A stretch of DNA of 64,000 bases, taken from contig NZ_JAGGLG010000001.1 in assembly GCF_017874315.1 (NCBI RefSeq), positions 124,001-188,000 of the forward strand. The letters run 5' to 3'. Within the stretch, counting starts at the first letter, position 1; each line of letters opens with the position of its first letter. This document shows positions 24,355 through 33,265 of this stretch, piece by piece. The notes below the pieces were generated by a model. The model ran no database searches. It was not told where the DNA came from and saw only the letters and a program-made list of their open reading frames with translations. The stretch is from Symbiobacterium terraclitae (GTDB lineage: Bacteria; Bacillota; Sulfobacillia; Symbiobacteriales; Symbiobacteriaceae). Position numbers and translations under genes: made by a program.

Positions 24355-25503
24355 TCACCCCTGCGCGGCGGGCTCCACCGTGGCCACGATGTCGCCGGTC
24401 CGCCGTATGTCGTAGCCGCCGAGGGCCTCCAGCTGCGCCCGGAACCGGCGGTGGTTGAGCATGCTGAGCAGTTGCCGCACGGGCGCCTCGTCGAGGTACT
24501 CCTTGGGGATGGCGATGTCGTAGCGCACCTGCAGCAGGGGCACGAACCCCAGCCCGTAGGCGGCGGCGACTGCGGCGGTGCTGACGCCCGCATGGGCCCT
24601 GCCGCTTGCGACCGCCTGCGCGACCTCAAGATGCCCGGTGACGACGTCGTCGAACCCGGAGACGGCCGCGGTCGGGACCCCTTCCCTGCGGAGGGCGTGC
24701 TCCAGCACGCCGCGGGAGCCCGCCCCCGGCTCGCGGTTCACGATGCGCACGCCCCGTGCAGCCAGGTCCGCGGCCGAGCGGATGGACAGGGGGTTCCCGG
24801 CCTGCACCAGCAGCCCTTCCTCCCAGGTGCCCAGGTTGACCAGCACGACGGTGCCGTCCGGCAGGGCGCGGCGGACGAAGGGAACGTTGTGCTCGCCGGT
24901 ATCGGGGTCATGCAGGTGGACGCCGGCCGCGTGCACCTCGCCGCGCCGGAGCGCCTCCAGGCCGGCCGTGCTGTTGGCGAACACCCAGTGGACGCGCAGC
25001 CCGGGGTTCCACCGCTGGGCCGCCCGGACCCAGAGGGAAGTGGCAGGGGAACACCCGGCGAGGATGACCGTGCCGGTCACCGTCTCCAGGTCGTCGAGCA
25101 GCCTCACCCGCATGGAGGAGGCACCGGGAGCCAGCGTCCCGACGCCGTCCGCCGGGATCATCTCCGTCCGGAAGGCCTGATCCCCGATCAGGGGGTGCGC
25201 CACCCACCGGCCCCCCACCCGCCCCAGGGCGACCCGCAGGCTGCTACCCGCCGGGGCGCCCCGGGCTGGCGCGGCCTCGATCTCCGGGGCGTCCTCCTCG
25301 AACCAGAACAGGTCTTCCACCCGGCACCCGAGGGCCCGGGCGATCTTCATGGCCACGGCGGCGGAGGGGGTATACAGGTCGGACTCCACGCCGCTGATGG
25401 TCTGGCGGGTCACACCCGCCAGCGCGGCCACGTCCTGCTGGCTCATGCCGAGGCGGGTGCGGACCTCTCTGAGGTTGTTGCGAAGGCGGCTCTCGGTCTT
25501 CAC
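24355..25503 (-). CDS. XRE-type regulator fused to a molybdate-binding domain
   Basis: A 382-residue protein. Residues 5-65 are an XRE helix-turn-helix (RTRLGMSQQDVAALAGVTRQ, TISGVESDLYTPS). The remaining 300 residues are a substrate-binding-protein fold of the COG1910 type: TVILAGCSPATSLW, VNLGTWEEGLLVQAGNPLSI, RIVNREPGAGSRGVLEH and GRAHAGVSTAAVAAAYGLGF. It is probably a one-component sensor controlling the molybdate genes ahead of it. The GTG at 25503 overlaps the modB stop (GTGA) and follows GGGGGAG; the longer open frame to 26190 is a shadow of modB. Confidence 0.85.
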   Translation of the reverse strand: MKTESRLRNNLREVRTRLGMSQQDVAALAGVTRQTISGVESDLYTPSAAVAMKIARALGCRVEDLFWFEEDAPEIEAAPARGAPAGSSLRVALGRVGGRWVAHPLIGDQAFRTEMIPADGVGTLAPGASSMRVRLLDDLETVTGTVILAGCSPATSLWVRAAQRWNPGLRVHWVFANSTAGLEALRRGEVHAAGVHLHDPDTGEHNVPFVRRALPDGTVVLVNLGTWEEGLLVQAGNPLSIRSAADLAARGVRIVNREPGAGSRGVLEHALRREGVPTAAVSGFDDVVTGHLEVAQAVASGRAHAGVSTAAVAAAYGLGFVPLLQVRYDIAIPKEYLDEAPVRQLLSMLNHRRFRAQLEALGGYDIRRTGDIVATVEPAAQG

Positions 25504-26201
25504 TGCGGTCTCCCCCTGTGCGCGTGAATGGCCGACCCGCCGGATCCCGGCTTCCGGAACCGAAGGCCGAGCCACATCGAGAGGCCGGCCACCCCCGTGA
25601 GCAGCAGGGCCAGGAGATGGGCGGTGGACTGCTGGCCCGACTGCACAGCCGAGTAGATGGCGAGGGCCATGGTCTGGGTCTTGCCCGGGATGTTGCCTGC
25701 CACCATGAGCGTGGCGCCGAACTCGCCCAGCGAGCGGGCGTAGGCCAGCAGGACGCCCGTCCAGATGCCGGGCCAGGCCATGGGTGCGTAGATGTGGCGG
25801 AACAGCTCCCACCGGCCGGCGCCGTCGACCTGCGCCGCCTCGGCGACCTCCTCCGGCACGTCCTCGAGCGCGTTGCGCGCCGCCTGGACGAAGAGCGGCA
25901 GGCAGACGACGGCGGAGGCGAGCACGGCGGCGGTCTGCGTGAAGATCAGCGTCGAGCCCCACAGCGCCCGCGTCAGGCGGCCCACCGGCCCGGTGCGGCC
26001 GATGAGGAGGAGCAGGTAGTACCCCAGCACCGTCGGCGGCAGCGCCAGGGGCAGGTTGACGGCGATGTCCAGGGCGCGCCTGCCCCGCCAATGGGGTCGG
26101 GACAGCGCCCACGCCAGCGGCAGTCCCGCCGCCATGACCAGGCCCGTGGCCATGAGCGAGATGCGCAGCGAGATCAGGATGTTCGTCCACATCGGCAGCA
26201 T
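25500..26201 (-). CDS. modB: Molybdate ABC transporter permease
   Basis: A 233-residue permease with five or six membrane helices and the ModB/EAA-loop region AAQVDGAGRWELFRHIYAPM followed by YARSLGEFGATLMVAGNIPG, characteristic of molybdate and sulfate permeases. It starts 1 base after the modA stop and overlaps the regulator by 4 bases, so the three are one operon. The ATPase gene (modC) that normally follows is absent; the regulator takes its place. Confidence 0.92.
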   Translation of the reverse strand: MLPMWTNILISLRISLMATGLVMAAGLPLAWALSRPHWRGRRALDIAVNLPLALPPTVLGYYLLLLIGRTGPVGRLTRALWGSTLIFTQTAAVLASAVVCLPLFVQAARNALEDVPEEVAEAAQVDGAGRWELFRHIYAPMAWPGIWTGVLLAYARSLGEFGATLMVAGNIPGKTQTMALAIYSAVQSGQQSTAHLLALLLTGVAGLSMWLGLRFRKPGSGGSAIHAHRGRPQ

Positions 26202-26202
26202 G

Positions 26203-27009
26203 TCAGCCAGCCGGCCCGAAGCCGTGCTTCTTCAGGATCGCCATTCCCGCCGGGGAGAGGAGGAAGTCGGCGAACGCCCGGGCCTCGGCGCTGTGCTGCG
26301 ACTCCTTCAGCACGGCCATCGGGTAGACCACCGGCTCATGGCTCCCCTCGGGAGCCTCAGCGAGGACGACGACGTCCCGGGACGCGGCCGCGTCGGTGCT
26401 GTAGACGATTCCCGCCTGGACTTCGCCCGACTCGACGAAGCTGAGGACCTGGCGCACGTCCTCGCCGAGCACGAGCCGCGGCTGGACCGCGCCCCAGAGC
26501 CCCAGGTTCTCCAGCACGGCCCTGCCGTACTGGCCGGCCGGCACGTGGGCCGGGTCGCCGACGGCGATCCGCGCCGCCCGATCCGAACGGAGATCCTCCC
26601 AGGTCTTCACCGTCTCGTCGGCCGTCTTGCCGCGAATGAGGACCACCCTGTTCGTCCCGAGGTTGGTAACAGCGGACTCTTCGACGAAGCCCTTTTCGAC
26701 CAGGCTCTCCATCGGGCCGGGGGAGGCCGAGATGAACAGGTCCGCCGGCGCGCCCTGCTCGATCTGCTGCTGCAGGGCGCCGGAGGAGCCGAAGTTGAAG
26801 CGCAGCTTGACAGACGGGTGTTCGGCCTCGAACGCGGGCTGGATCTCGTTCATGGCATGGGTGAGGGAAGCCGCGACGGAGACGATGATCTCAACCGGCC
26901 GTCCAGGTGGCGGCTCCGTCTTGACCGGGTCCGGCGCAGGCTTCGCACTGCAGGCCGTGAGCAGAACTGCGAGGCAGGCGGCGAGGAGGCCGGCTGTGCG
27001 GCGCTTCAA
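26203..27009 (-). CDS. modA: Molybdate-binding lipoprotein
   Basis: A 268-residue periplasmic-type binding lipoprotein. The signal ends in a lipobox, LAVLLTACSA, with acylation expected on the Cys near residue 20. The mature part has the ModA layout: VSVAASLTHAMNEIQPAFE, FNFGSSGALQQQIEQGAPAD, GDPAHVPAGQYGRAVLENLG and AGIVYSTDAAASRDV. I start at the TTG at 27009, 8-9 bases after AAGGAGG, rather than the frame from 27078, since this gives a normal lipoprotein signal. First gene of the minus-strand molybdate operon. Confidence 0.92.
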   Translation of the reverse strand: MKRRTAGLLAACLAVLLTACSAKPAPDPVKTEPPPGRPVEIIVSVAASLTHAMNEIQPAFEAEHPSVKLRFNFGSSGALQQQIEQGAPADLFISASPGPMESLVEKGFVEESAVTNLGTNRVVLIRGKTADETVKTWEDLRSDRAARIAVGDPAHVPAGQYGRAVLENLGLWGAVQPRLVLGEDVRQVLSFVESGEVQAGIVYSTDAAASRDVVVLAEAPEGSHEPVVYPMAVLKESQHSAEARAFADFLLSPAGMAILKKHGFGPAG

Positions 27010-27371
27010 GAAGGATACCTCCTTCGGTGTTCTACGGGGGCTTGGCGCAAGTATAGCATACACCCCGCAAGCGCACATGCGCCGCCGTCGCTACTCTACG
27101 GTTCACCGAAGTGCTGCTCGGGTTTCTCGCTGTCTAGGTCTGAGAACCGAGCGCTGGGGCGGCGGCTGGTGCCAGTGTGATGCGCGGCGGGCCGACAAGC
27201 GGCGTCCGACCGGCCTGACGTGCGCGGGAGCGGGCAGACGAGCGGGGTTGGACCGGTCTGACGTGCACGGCGGCGGGCCGACGACCGTCATCCGAGCGGC
27301 CTGGCGTGCGCGGTGGGCCGACGACGGCGGCCGATCGATCGGCGGCCGCGCAGCGCAGCCGATAGGCGAAG
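27010..27371. other. Intergenic stretch without a gene
   Basis: The left part (27010-27100) is the modA leader; a TATACT box lies on the minus strand near 27055 without a clear -35. The rest holds the repeats at 27181-27345 and no coding frame I would defend. Confidence 0.5.
27181..27345. repeat. Degenerate 43-bp tandem repeat
   Basis: A unit of about 43 bases recurs at least three times. The anchor CTGACGTGC occurs at 27215 and 27258 and as CTGGCGTGC near 27301, and GGGCCGACGA-like blocks fall at the same phase. Copies differ at many positions. The block is GC-rich and non-coding. Confidence 0.6.
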
Positions 27372-27399
27372 ACCCCCGCCTCGCATTCGAGACGGGGGT
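27372..27399 (-). terminator. Terminator after the TrxR-like gene
   Basis: ACCCCCG/CGGGGGT outer pairs with CTCG/CGAG inside (27372-27399). Its position 15 bases past the gene end fits a minus-strand terminator. Confidence 0.7.
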
Positions 27400-27414
27400 G
27401 CAGCCTGTATGCGC

Positions 27415-28329
27415 TCAGCTCAAGCTCAGGGCGATGCGCTTCGCCACCACCATCGCCTGCCCGCCGGCGGTCGCAAGGCTCTGGTAGGGCGGCGGCGTGC
27501 AGACGTCGCCCACGGCGAAGACCCCGGGCACCGAGGTCTCCCCGTAGCGGTCGGTGACGATGTGGCCCTCGGCGTCCAGCTCCACCTGCCCCGCGACCAG
27601 CTCGCTGTTCGGCGCGTTGCCGATGTAGATGCAGACGGCGTCGACCTCCAGCTCCCGCTGGCCGCCCGCCTCGGCCACGTCCACCAGCACGGACCCGGGG
27701 CCGACCCGGAAGCGCACCACCGTCGCCCCCGCCCGGTGGACCAGCTTCGGGTGCGCCAGGACCGGGGCCGCCAGATCCGGTCGGGCTCGGACCGCCCCCC
27801 GGGTCAGCAGGTAGACCCGGTCCGCCACCGGCAGCAGCATCCCGGCGTTCTCGAGCGCCCGGTCGCCGCCACCGATCACCGCCACCCGCCGCCCGCGGAA
27901 CCAGGGCAGGTCGTGGGACGGGCGGCGGACCCAGCCGCCCCGGTGCAGCGCCTCCTCGCCCGCCACGTTCAGCCTCCGGGCCCGGAGCCCGGTGGCCAGG
28001 ACCAGGGCGCGGCCGGAGACGGGGCCGGCCGGGGTCTCGCACGTGCGGTCGGAGGCGGAGACGGCGCTGACCGGCCGGTCCAGGTGGAGCGCCACGCCCG
28101 CCTCCTCCGCCTGGCGCAGGAGCCGCGCCGTGAGGGCGTCGCCGTTGGGCAGGTCGAGCCCCGGGTAATCGAAGACCCGCCCGCCGATGGCGTTCAGCTG
28201 GCCGCCGGCCCGGTTCTCCCGCTCCAGGACGACCGGTTCGAGGCCCAGGCGGCGGGCCCAGAGGGCGGTGGCGAGGCCGGCCATCCCTGCCCCGACGACG
28301 ACCACGTCCCAGCGACCGGTTGCTGTCAC
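27415..28329 (-). CDS. Thioredoxin-reductase-like flavoprotein without the CxxC
   Basis: A 304-residue two-dinucleotide-binding flavoprotein. FAD motif DVVVVGAGMAGLATAL (residues 8-23), NAD(P) motif VAVIGGGDRALENA (149-162), and the FAD-closing VFAVGDVCTPPPYQ. In thioredoxin reductase a CATC motif stands just before the second motif; here residues 133-140 read WVRRPSHD, with no cysteine. It should bind FAD and NAD(P)H but cannot run the dithiol exchange. Ferredoxin/flavodoxin reductase-like or oxidase roles are possible. GTG at 28329 after GGAGGGG. Confidence 0.85.
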   Translation of the reverse strand: MTATGRWDVVVVGAGMAGLATALWARRLGLEPVVLERENRAGGQLNAIGGRVFDYPGLDLPNGDALTARLLRQAEEAGVALHLDRPVSAVSASDRTCETPAGPVSGRALVLATGLRARRLNVAGEEALHRGGWVRRPSHDLPWFRGRRVAVIGGGDRALENAGMLLPVADRVYLLTRGAVRARPDLAAPVLAHPKLVHRAGATVVRFRVGPGSVLVDVAEAGGQRELEVDAVCIYIGNAPNSELVAGQVELDAEGHIVTDRYGETSVPGVFAVGDVCTPPPYQSLATAGGQAMVVAKRIALSLS

Positions 28330-28359
28330 CGTCGACGCCCCCCTCCGTCAAATGCAGTA

Positions 28360-28388
28360 TTGTATATTCCACGCTGCAGGAGTATGCT
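28360..28388 (+). promoter_or_regulatory. Promoter of the agmatinase gene
   Basis: TTGTAT (28360-28365), 17 bases, TATGCT (28383-28388). A minus-strand TACAAT (28364-28359) overlaps it, so the divergent promoters may compete. Confidence 0.5.
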
Positions 28389-28535
28389 TAGAGCCGCTTC
28401 CAGAGCAGGTGCGCCGCCCCGGGTGCGCTGCCCGGACTTGGCGGCTGCGGAAGCCGCCGCGCCGCGCTGCGGCGGGGCAGATTACGCGTGATGGATCCCC
28501 TGCATCCACGCGCGCAATAAGAGGAGTAGATCGCC

Positions 28536-29522
28536 GTGCAGTATCCGCTTTCGCCGGACGTGAAGCCCGAGTTCTGCACCACGGGCAGCTTCATGCGCCT
28601 CCCTTCGTCGCGGGAGGGCGCGCGCCTCGCCATCCTGGGCATGCCCTTCGACACCGCCGCCTCGTTCCGGGTAGGCGCCCGGTTCGGGCCGCAGGCGATC
28701 CGGCAGGCCTCGATGCTGCTCTTCCCCTACAACCCCGTGCAGGGCGTGTTCCCCTTCGAGGAGACCCACGGCATCGACATCGGCGATCTGTCGGTGATCC
28801 CGCACTCCATCCACCGCAGCTACGCGATCATCGCCGCGGCCGTGGAGGACCTGCTCCGGCGCGGCATCGTCCCCATCGGGCTCGGCGGCGACCACTCGGT
28901 CACCCTGGCCACGCTGCGCGCCGCGCACCGGGTGCACGGCCCGCTGGCCCTCATCCACATGGACAGCCACACCGACACCTGGGACACCTACTACGGTGAG
29001 AAGTACTGGCACGGCTCGCCCTTCATCCGCGCAGCGGAGGAAGGGCTGGTGGATCCCGCGAAGGTCTTCCAGATCGGGATCCGCGGCACCCTGAACCACC
29101 CGGGCGACATCTCCGCCAGCTTGGACCTGGGCTACAACGTGATCACCATGCGGGAGCTGCGCCAGCGGGGCATGGCGGCGGTCGTGGCCGAGGTGAAGGA
29201 GCGCATCGGGCAGAGCCCCTGCTTCCTCTCCTTCGACATCGACTTCGTCGATCCCGCCTTCGCCCCCGGCACCGGCACGCCGGAGGTGGGCGGCTACACG
29301 TCGCACGAGACGCTGGAGCTGGTGCGCAGCCTCACCGGGCTGAACTACGTCGGCTTCGACGTGGTGGAGGTGCTGCCCAGCCACGACCCGGCGCAAATCA
29401 CGGCCCTCTTGGCCGCCACGCTGGTGCACGAGTTTGCCGCCCACGTGGCCCTGAACCTCAGGGCGCGGGGCGAGGCGCTGCCGGTGCCCGAGCTTCAGGC
29501 GGCCGCTCCGGCCTCCCGCTAG
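28536..29522 (+). CDS. speB: Agmatinase/arginase family hydrolase
   Basis: A 328-residue ureohydrolase. The Mn-binding motifs are [24 protein letters not shown] and [20 protein letters not shown]; the HGSPFIRA loop favours agmatinase (agmatine to putrescine plus urea) over arginase. GTG at 28536 after AAGAGGAG. It probably feeds polyamine synthesis. Its stop codon overlaps the stop of the facing msrAB gene within a CTAG. Confidence 0.9.
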   Translation: MQYPLSPDVKPEFCTTGSFMRLPSSREGARLAILGMPFDTAASFRVGARFGPQAIRQASMLLFPYNPVQGVFPFEETHGIDIGDLSVIPHSIHRSYAIIAAAVEDLLRRGIVPIGLGGDHSVTLATLRAAHRVHGPLALIHMDSHTDTWDTYYGEKYWHGSPFIRAAEEGLVDPAKVFQIGIRGTLNHPGDISASLDLGYNVITMRELRQRGMAAVVAEVKERIGQSPCFLSFDIDFVDPAFAPGTGTPEVGGYTSHETLELVRSLTGLNYVGFDVVEVLPSHDPAQITALLAATLVHEFAAHVALNLRARGEALPVPELQAAAPASR

Positions 29523-30478
29523 TCGAACAGCTTCCGGAGTTCGCCGTAGCCCTCCTTCTCCAGGTCCTCCTTGGGGATGAAGCGGAGGGCGGCGGAGTTG
29601 ATGCAGTAGCGCAGTCCGGTCGGCGCCGGGCCGTCGGGGAAGACGTGGCCCAGGTGCGAGTCCGCACCCCGGCTGCGCACCTCGGTGCGGATCATGCCGT
29701 GGCTGAAGTCCGGCAGCTCCCTAATGTTCTCGGGCAACAGCGGCCGGGTGAAGCTGGGCCAGCCGCAGCCGGCGTCGAACTTGTCCTTGGAGCTGAAGAG
29801 CGGTTCGCCCGAGACCACGTCCACGTAGATGCCCTCCGCCGTGTGGTTCCAGTACTCCCCGGTGAAGGGGGGCTCGGTGGCGCCGTTCTGCGTGACCTCG
29901 TACTGGATGGGCGTCAGCCGCCGGCGCAACTCCGCATCCCGGTCTCGGTCGCGCCAGTGCTTCCGGATGAACGCGTCGCGGCCCGAGGCGATGCGGTAGC
30001 GCTGGTAGTGGACCGGGTTCTTCTTGTGGTAGTTCTGGTGATACTCCTCGGCCGGGTAGAAGGGGCCGGCGGGCAGGATCAGGGTCGCAATCGGCCTGTC
30101 GAACCGCCCGCTGGCCTCAAGCGCGGCTTTGGAGGCCTCCGCCAGGCGGCGCTGCTCCTCGTTGTGGTAGAAGATGGCCGTACGGTAGGAGTCGCCCCGG
30201 TCGTGGAACTGGCCCCCGGGGTCGGTGGGGTCGATCTGTTGCCAGAAGATGTCGAGCAGCCGCTCGTAGGGGAACACGGCGGGGTCGAAGGTGATCTGCA
30301 CCGCCTCGAAGTGGCCGGTGGTACCGGCGCAGACCTCCTCGTAGGTGGGGTTTGCCTTGTGGCCCCCGGTATATCCTGAAACCACCTTGTGGATCCCGGG
30401 CTGCTCCTCGAAGGGGCTGACCATGCACCAAAAGCAGCCGCCTGCAAAGGTGGCCAACTGGTACCTTTCCTCTCCCAT
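29519..30478 (-). CDS. msrAB: Fused methionine sulfoxide reductase MsrA-MsrB
   Basis: A 319-residue fusion. MsrA domain: residues 1 to about 160, catalytic Cys15 in GGCFWCM. MsrB domain: about 175-319, with [32 protein letters not shown] and catalytic Cys292 in [12 protein letters not shown]. Together they reduce both S- and R-methionine sulfoxide in proteins. The zinc-binding CxxC pairs of some MsrB are absent. ATG at 30478 after GGGAGGG. It is the only gene of its transcript. Confidence 0.95.
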   Translation of the reverse strand: MGEERYQLATFAGGCFWCMVSPFEEQPGIHKVVSGYTGGHKANPTYEEVCAGTTGHFEAVQITFDPAVFPYERLLDIFWQQIDPTDPGGQFHDRGDSYRTAIFYHNEEQRRLAEASKAALEASGRFDRPIATLILPAGPFYPAEEYHQNYHKKNPVHYQRYRIASGRDAFIRKHWRDRDRDAELRRRLTPIQYEVTQNGATEPPFTGEYWNHTAEGIYVDVVSGEPLFSSKDKFDAGCGWPSFTRPLLPENIRELPDFSHGMIRTEVRSRGADSHLGHVFPDGPAPTGLRYCINSAALRFIPKEDLEKEGYGELRKLFD

Positions 30479-30715
30479 GGTGGATTCCCTCCCTGCTCTT
30501 CTGGACGATACGTGCCGCCTGCGCGGTACTCCAGGTGACAGCCTTCCCCAAAAGAGGAGGAGACCCTCGCTCAGTCGCCCAGGCGCGTTTCCCCCTGTGC
30601 AGGAAACCCGGCCTGATGGTCGAAGTGAAGGAATTTGCGGAAAAGCCGGGCATGCCGGGTTGACGATGCGAGTGAAGGTCGAGGGGGATACGATGGAGCG
30701 CGGGCCGGCACTGGT

Positions 30716-30742
30716 CCGAACCCCTCATCGACAGGGGTTCGG
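30716..30742. other. 10-bp perfect hairpin
   Basis: CCGAACCCCT (30716-30725), loop CATCGAC, AGGGGTTCGG (30733-30742). No T-run. It ends on the first base of the putative start of the next gene and would hide it in a hairpin. Confidence 0.5.
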
Positions 30743-31538
30743 TGCCCGTCCGCAGGGCCGCGGGGATAATTCGCCCGAGCCATTACTGGATACAGTGGCA
30801 GGACGAGCATGGCGCGGTGCGGAGCCAGTCGCTGGATCCCATGGATTCGGGCCTCTACAGGGGCCACCGCGTCTTCGCAACCGATGACGGCCGCCGACTT
30901 CTGGTGGCCTTGTTGGAGAGCGTCGTCGCCCGCAACTCCGTCAGCGTCTGGGTGTGGGAGCTGGATGGGGATGAGTGGCGCCCGCTCGCCGGCGCCTTCG
31001 CGGGCACGGGGGACCGGGAGGTGCTTCCGGGGCTGTTCGTGGCGGAGGAAGCCGGTGGCGGGCTGAGAGCCAGCCAGGTCTCAGACTTGCCGGCGAGTCC
31101 GCCGCCCTATGTGGGATTCCATGCGTCCCTGACCCGTCCGCACTTCGTCCTTTGCGCGCTGAACGATCTCGGTCACACCAGCGACTGCAACAAGGCGCTG
31201 TGGACGGGCAGCCGCTTCGAGTTGGAGTCGAAGGAGTCCTGGGGCACGGCCGTGCGCCCCGTGGAGTGTGCACAGCTGACCCTCGCCGGCGAGGCGGGTC
31301 TCTGGAGCGGGAACCTCGATTGGGCGCTCGGCCGCCTCGGGACGCCGGCCGACCAGGCCGTCGACGGCCACAGGACCGACTGGCAGTACCCGGAACGGGG
31401 TCTGACCACGGCAGACCCGCCGAACGGCCCGATGGCGAGCTGGTGTGGTCGTACGGGGAGTGCCTGGTGGAACTCTCGGCCACGGTCTCTGACGGGCGGA
31501 TCACTTCCCTGCGGTTGCTGGCGACGCATCTCGAGTAG
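30742..31538 (+). pseudogene. Frameshifted gene of unknown function
   Basis: Two reading frames seem to hold one protein. The first frame runs from 30742 with sensible content (GHRVFATDDGRRLLVALLES, VSVWVWELDGDEWRPLAG) to about ADPPNGP near 31430. The second frame continues GELVWSYGECLVELSATVSD and RITSLRLLATHLE to a stop at 31538. One missing base in the C-run near 31428 would reunite them. The 5' end is unclear: the GTG at 30742 has no good ribosome site. No family recognised. A sequencing error is possible. Confidence 0.45.
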
Positions 31539-31586
31539 GGCAGGCCTTCGGTCGCGGGCCCGTTAACCTGCGCGGGGGTTTCCCTT

Positions 31587-31614
31587 TTGAGCGGGAGCAG
31601 ACTTGTGGTACACT
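31587..31614 (+). promoter_or_regulatory. Promoter for the miaB-ymcA operon
   Basis: TTGAGC (31587-31592), 16 bases, TACACT (31609-31614), about 50 bases ahead of miaB. Confidence 0.55.
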
Positions 31615-31664
31615 ACACTAGATGCACATTCCGTCGATCACCGCCCCAAAGGGGGAGACCATAC

Positions 31665-33242
31665 ATGGCGCAGAAGGACCATAGGGCAGACGACCTTAAC
31701 CATATTCTCGACCGCGTCGAACAGATGATGAAGGACGGCACGCTGGAGGAGCTGCCGATGGTGACCCCCGGCATCGGCGCCGAGGAGGACCTGACGCCGG
31801 GCGGCTTCGACCACCTGGAGCCCGGGGGCGTCGGCCGCATGGCCATCGACCCCGACGCCGCCCGGCGCATCCACGGCAAGCCCGAGCCGCGGGTCCACAT
31901 CGAGACCTTCGGCTGCCAGATGAACGAGCACGACACCGAGATCATGTACGGCATCCTCGGCCAGATGGGCTACGTGCGGGCGCAGGGGCCGAACGACGCC
32001 GACCTGCTGCTGTTCAACACCTGCGCCGTGCGCGAGTCGGCGGTGGAGCACGCCTTCGGCCGCATCGGCCAGTTGAAGCCGCTGAAGTACACCAACCCGG
32101 GCATGATCATCGGCGTCTGCGGGTGCGTGCCGCAGGTGGAGGGGCAGGTGGAGCGCATCAAGCGGATCTTCCCGTACCTCGACCTGATCTTCGGCACCCA
32201 CAACATCCACCGGCTGCCCGAGCTGGTGGAGCGGGCCCGAGCGGAACGGGAGACCGTGGTGGACGTGTGGGAGTCGATGGGCGACGACTTCCCCGACATT
32301 CTGCCTGCCGCACGGGAGGGCGACCTGAAGGCCTGGGTCACCATCATGTACGGCTGCGACAAGCACTGCACGTACTGCATTGTGCCCACCACCCGCGGTG
32401 CCGAGCGGAGCCGGCCGCGCGAGGTGATCCTGGCCGAGGTACAGGAGCTGGCCCGGCAGGGCTTCAAGGAGATCACCCTGCTGGGGCAGAACGTCAACGC
32501 CTACGGCAAGGACCTCTACGGCCGCCACGGCGAGGACGCCTTCGACTTCGGCGACCTGGTCGAGCTGATCGACAAGAACAGCCCCGGCATTGAGCGCATC
32601 CGCTTCACCACGAACCACCCCAAGGACTTCACCCGCAAGATGGTGGAGCAGATCGCCCGCGCCGAGAAGGTCTGCGAGTGGTTCCACCTGCCGGTGCAGT
32701 CGGGCTCCGACTCGGTGCTGCGGCGGATGAAGCGGTCGTACAACCGGAAGCAGTACCTGCGCCTGGTCCAGTGGGTGCGGGAGCTGATCCCCGATGCGGT
32801 CATCACCACCGATATCATCGTGGGCTTCCCCGGCGAGACCGAGGAAGAGTTCCAGGAGACCCTCAGCCTCGTGGAGGAGGTCCAGTTCGACGCGGCCTTC
32901 ATGTTCATGTACTCGGAGCGGGCCGGCACCCCGGCCGCCGAGATGGAGGACCGGCTCAGCGTGCCCGAGAAGAAGGAGCGGCTGCAGCGGCTGATCGACC
33001 TGCAGAACCGCATCGGCCGCGCCAAGAACGAGGCCCGGGTCGGCCGGGTCTACGACGTCCTGGTCGAGGGGCCCGACAAGGGCAAGCCCGACGTGGTCTT
33101 CGGCCGGACCCGGGGCAACATCCTGGTCACCTTCCCGGGTGACGAGTCGCTCCGGGGCCAGATCGTGCCCGTGCGCATCACCAGCGCCGGTACCTGGACC
33201 CTGGAGGGCGAGCGGGTGGCCAGCCCGGTCACCCTGGGTTAA
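31665..33242 (+). CDS. miaB: tRNA-2-methylthio-N6-dimethylallyladenosine synthase MiaB
   Basis: A 525-residue radical-SAM methylthiotransferase that adds the 2-methylthio group to i6A37 in tRNA. The N-terminal UPF0004 domain carries three cluster cysteines (IETFGCQMNEHDTE, LLFNTCAVRE, IGVCGCVPQ). The radical-SAM core has YGCDKHCTYCIVPTTRG, and a TRAM domain closes the protein. The first 75 residues are an extra acidic, helical N-terminus also seen in Bacillus YmcB. ATG at 31665 after GGGGGAGA. miaA lies 14 kb downstream. Confidence 0.95.
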   Translation: MAQKDHRADDLNHILDRVEQMMKDGTLEELPMVTPGIGAEEDLTPGGFDHLEPGGVGRMAIDPDAARRIHGKPEPRVHIETFGCQMNEHDTEIMYGILGQMGYVRAQGPNDADLLLFNTCAVRESAVEHAFGRIGQLKPLKYTNPGMIIGVCGCVPQVEGQVERIKRIFPYLDLIFGTHNIHRLPELVERARAERETVVDVWESMGDDFPDILPAAREGDLKAWVTIMYGCDKHCTYCIVPTTRGAERSRPREVILAEVQELARQGFKEITLLGQNVNAYGKDLYGRHGEDAFDFGDLVELIDKNSPGIERIRFTTNHPKDFTRKMVEQIARAEKVCEWFHLPVQSGSDSVLRRMKRSYNRKQYLRLVQWVRELIPDAVITTDIIVGFPGETEEEFQETLSLVEEVQFDAAFMFMYSERAGTPAAEMEDRLSVPEKKERLQRLIDLQNRIGRAKNEARVGRVYDVLVEGPDKGKPDVVFGRTRGNILVTFPGDESLRGQIVPVRITSAGTWTLEGERVASPVTLG

Positions 33243-33265
33243 ACTGCATAACCGGAGGGATCGCC

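Noticed and set aside
25504-26190. N-terminal extension of the molybdate regulator over modB
   Set aside because: It is an out-of-frame shadow of modB. The true start overlaps the modB stop and precedes an intact helix-turn-helix.
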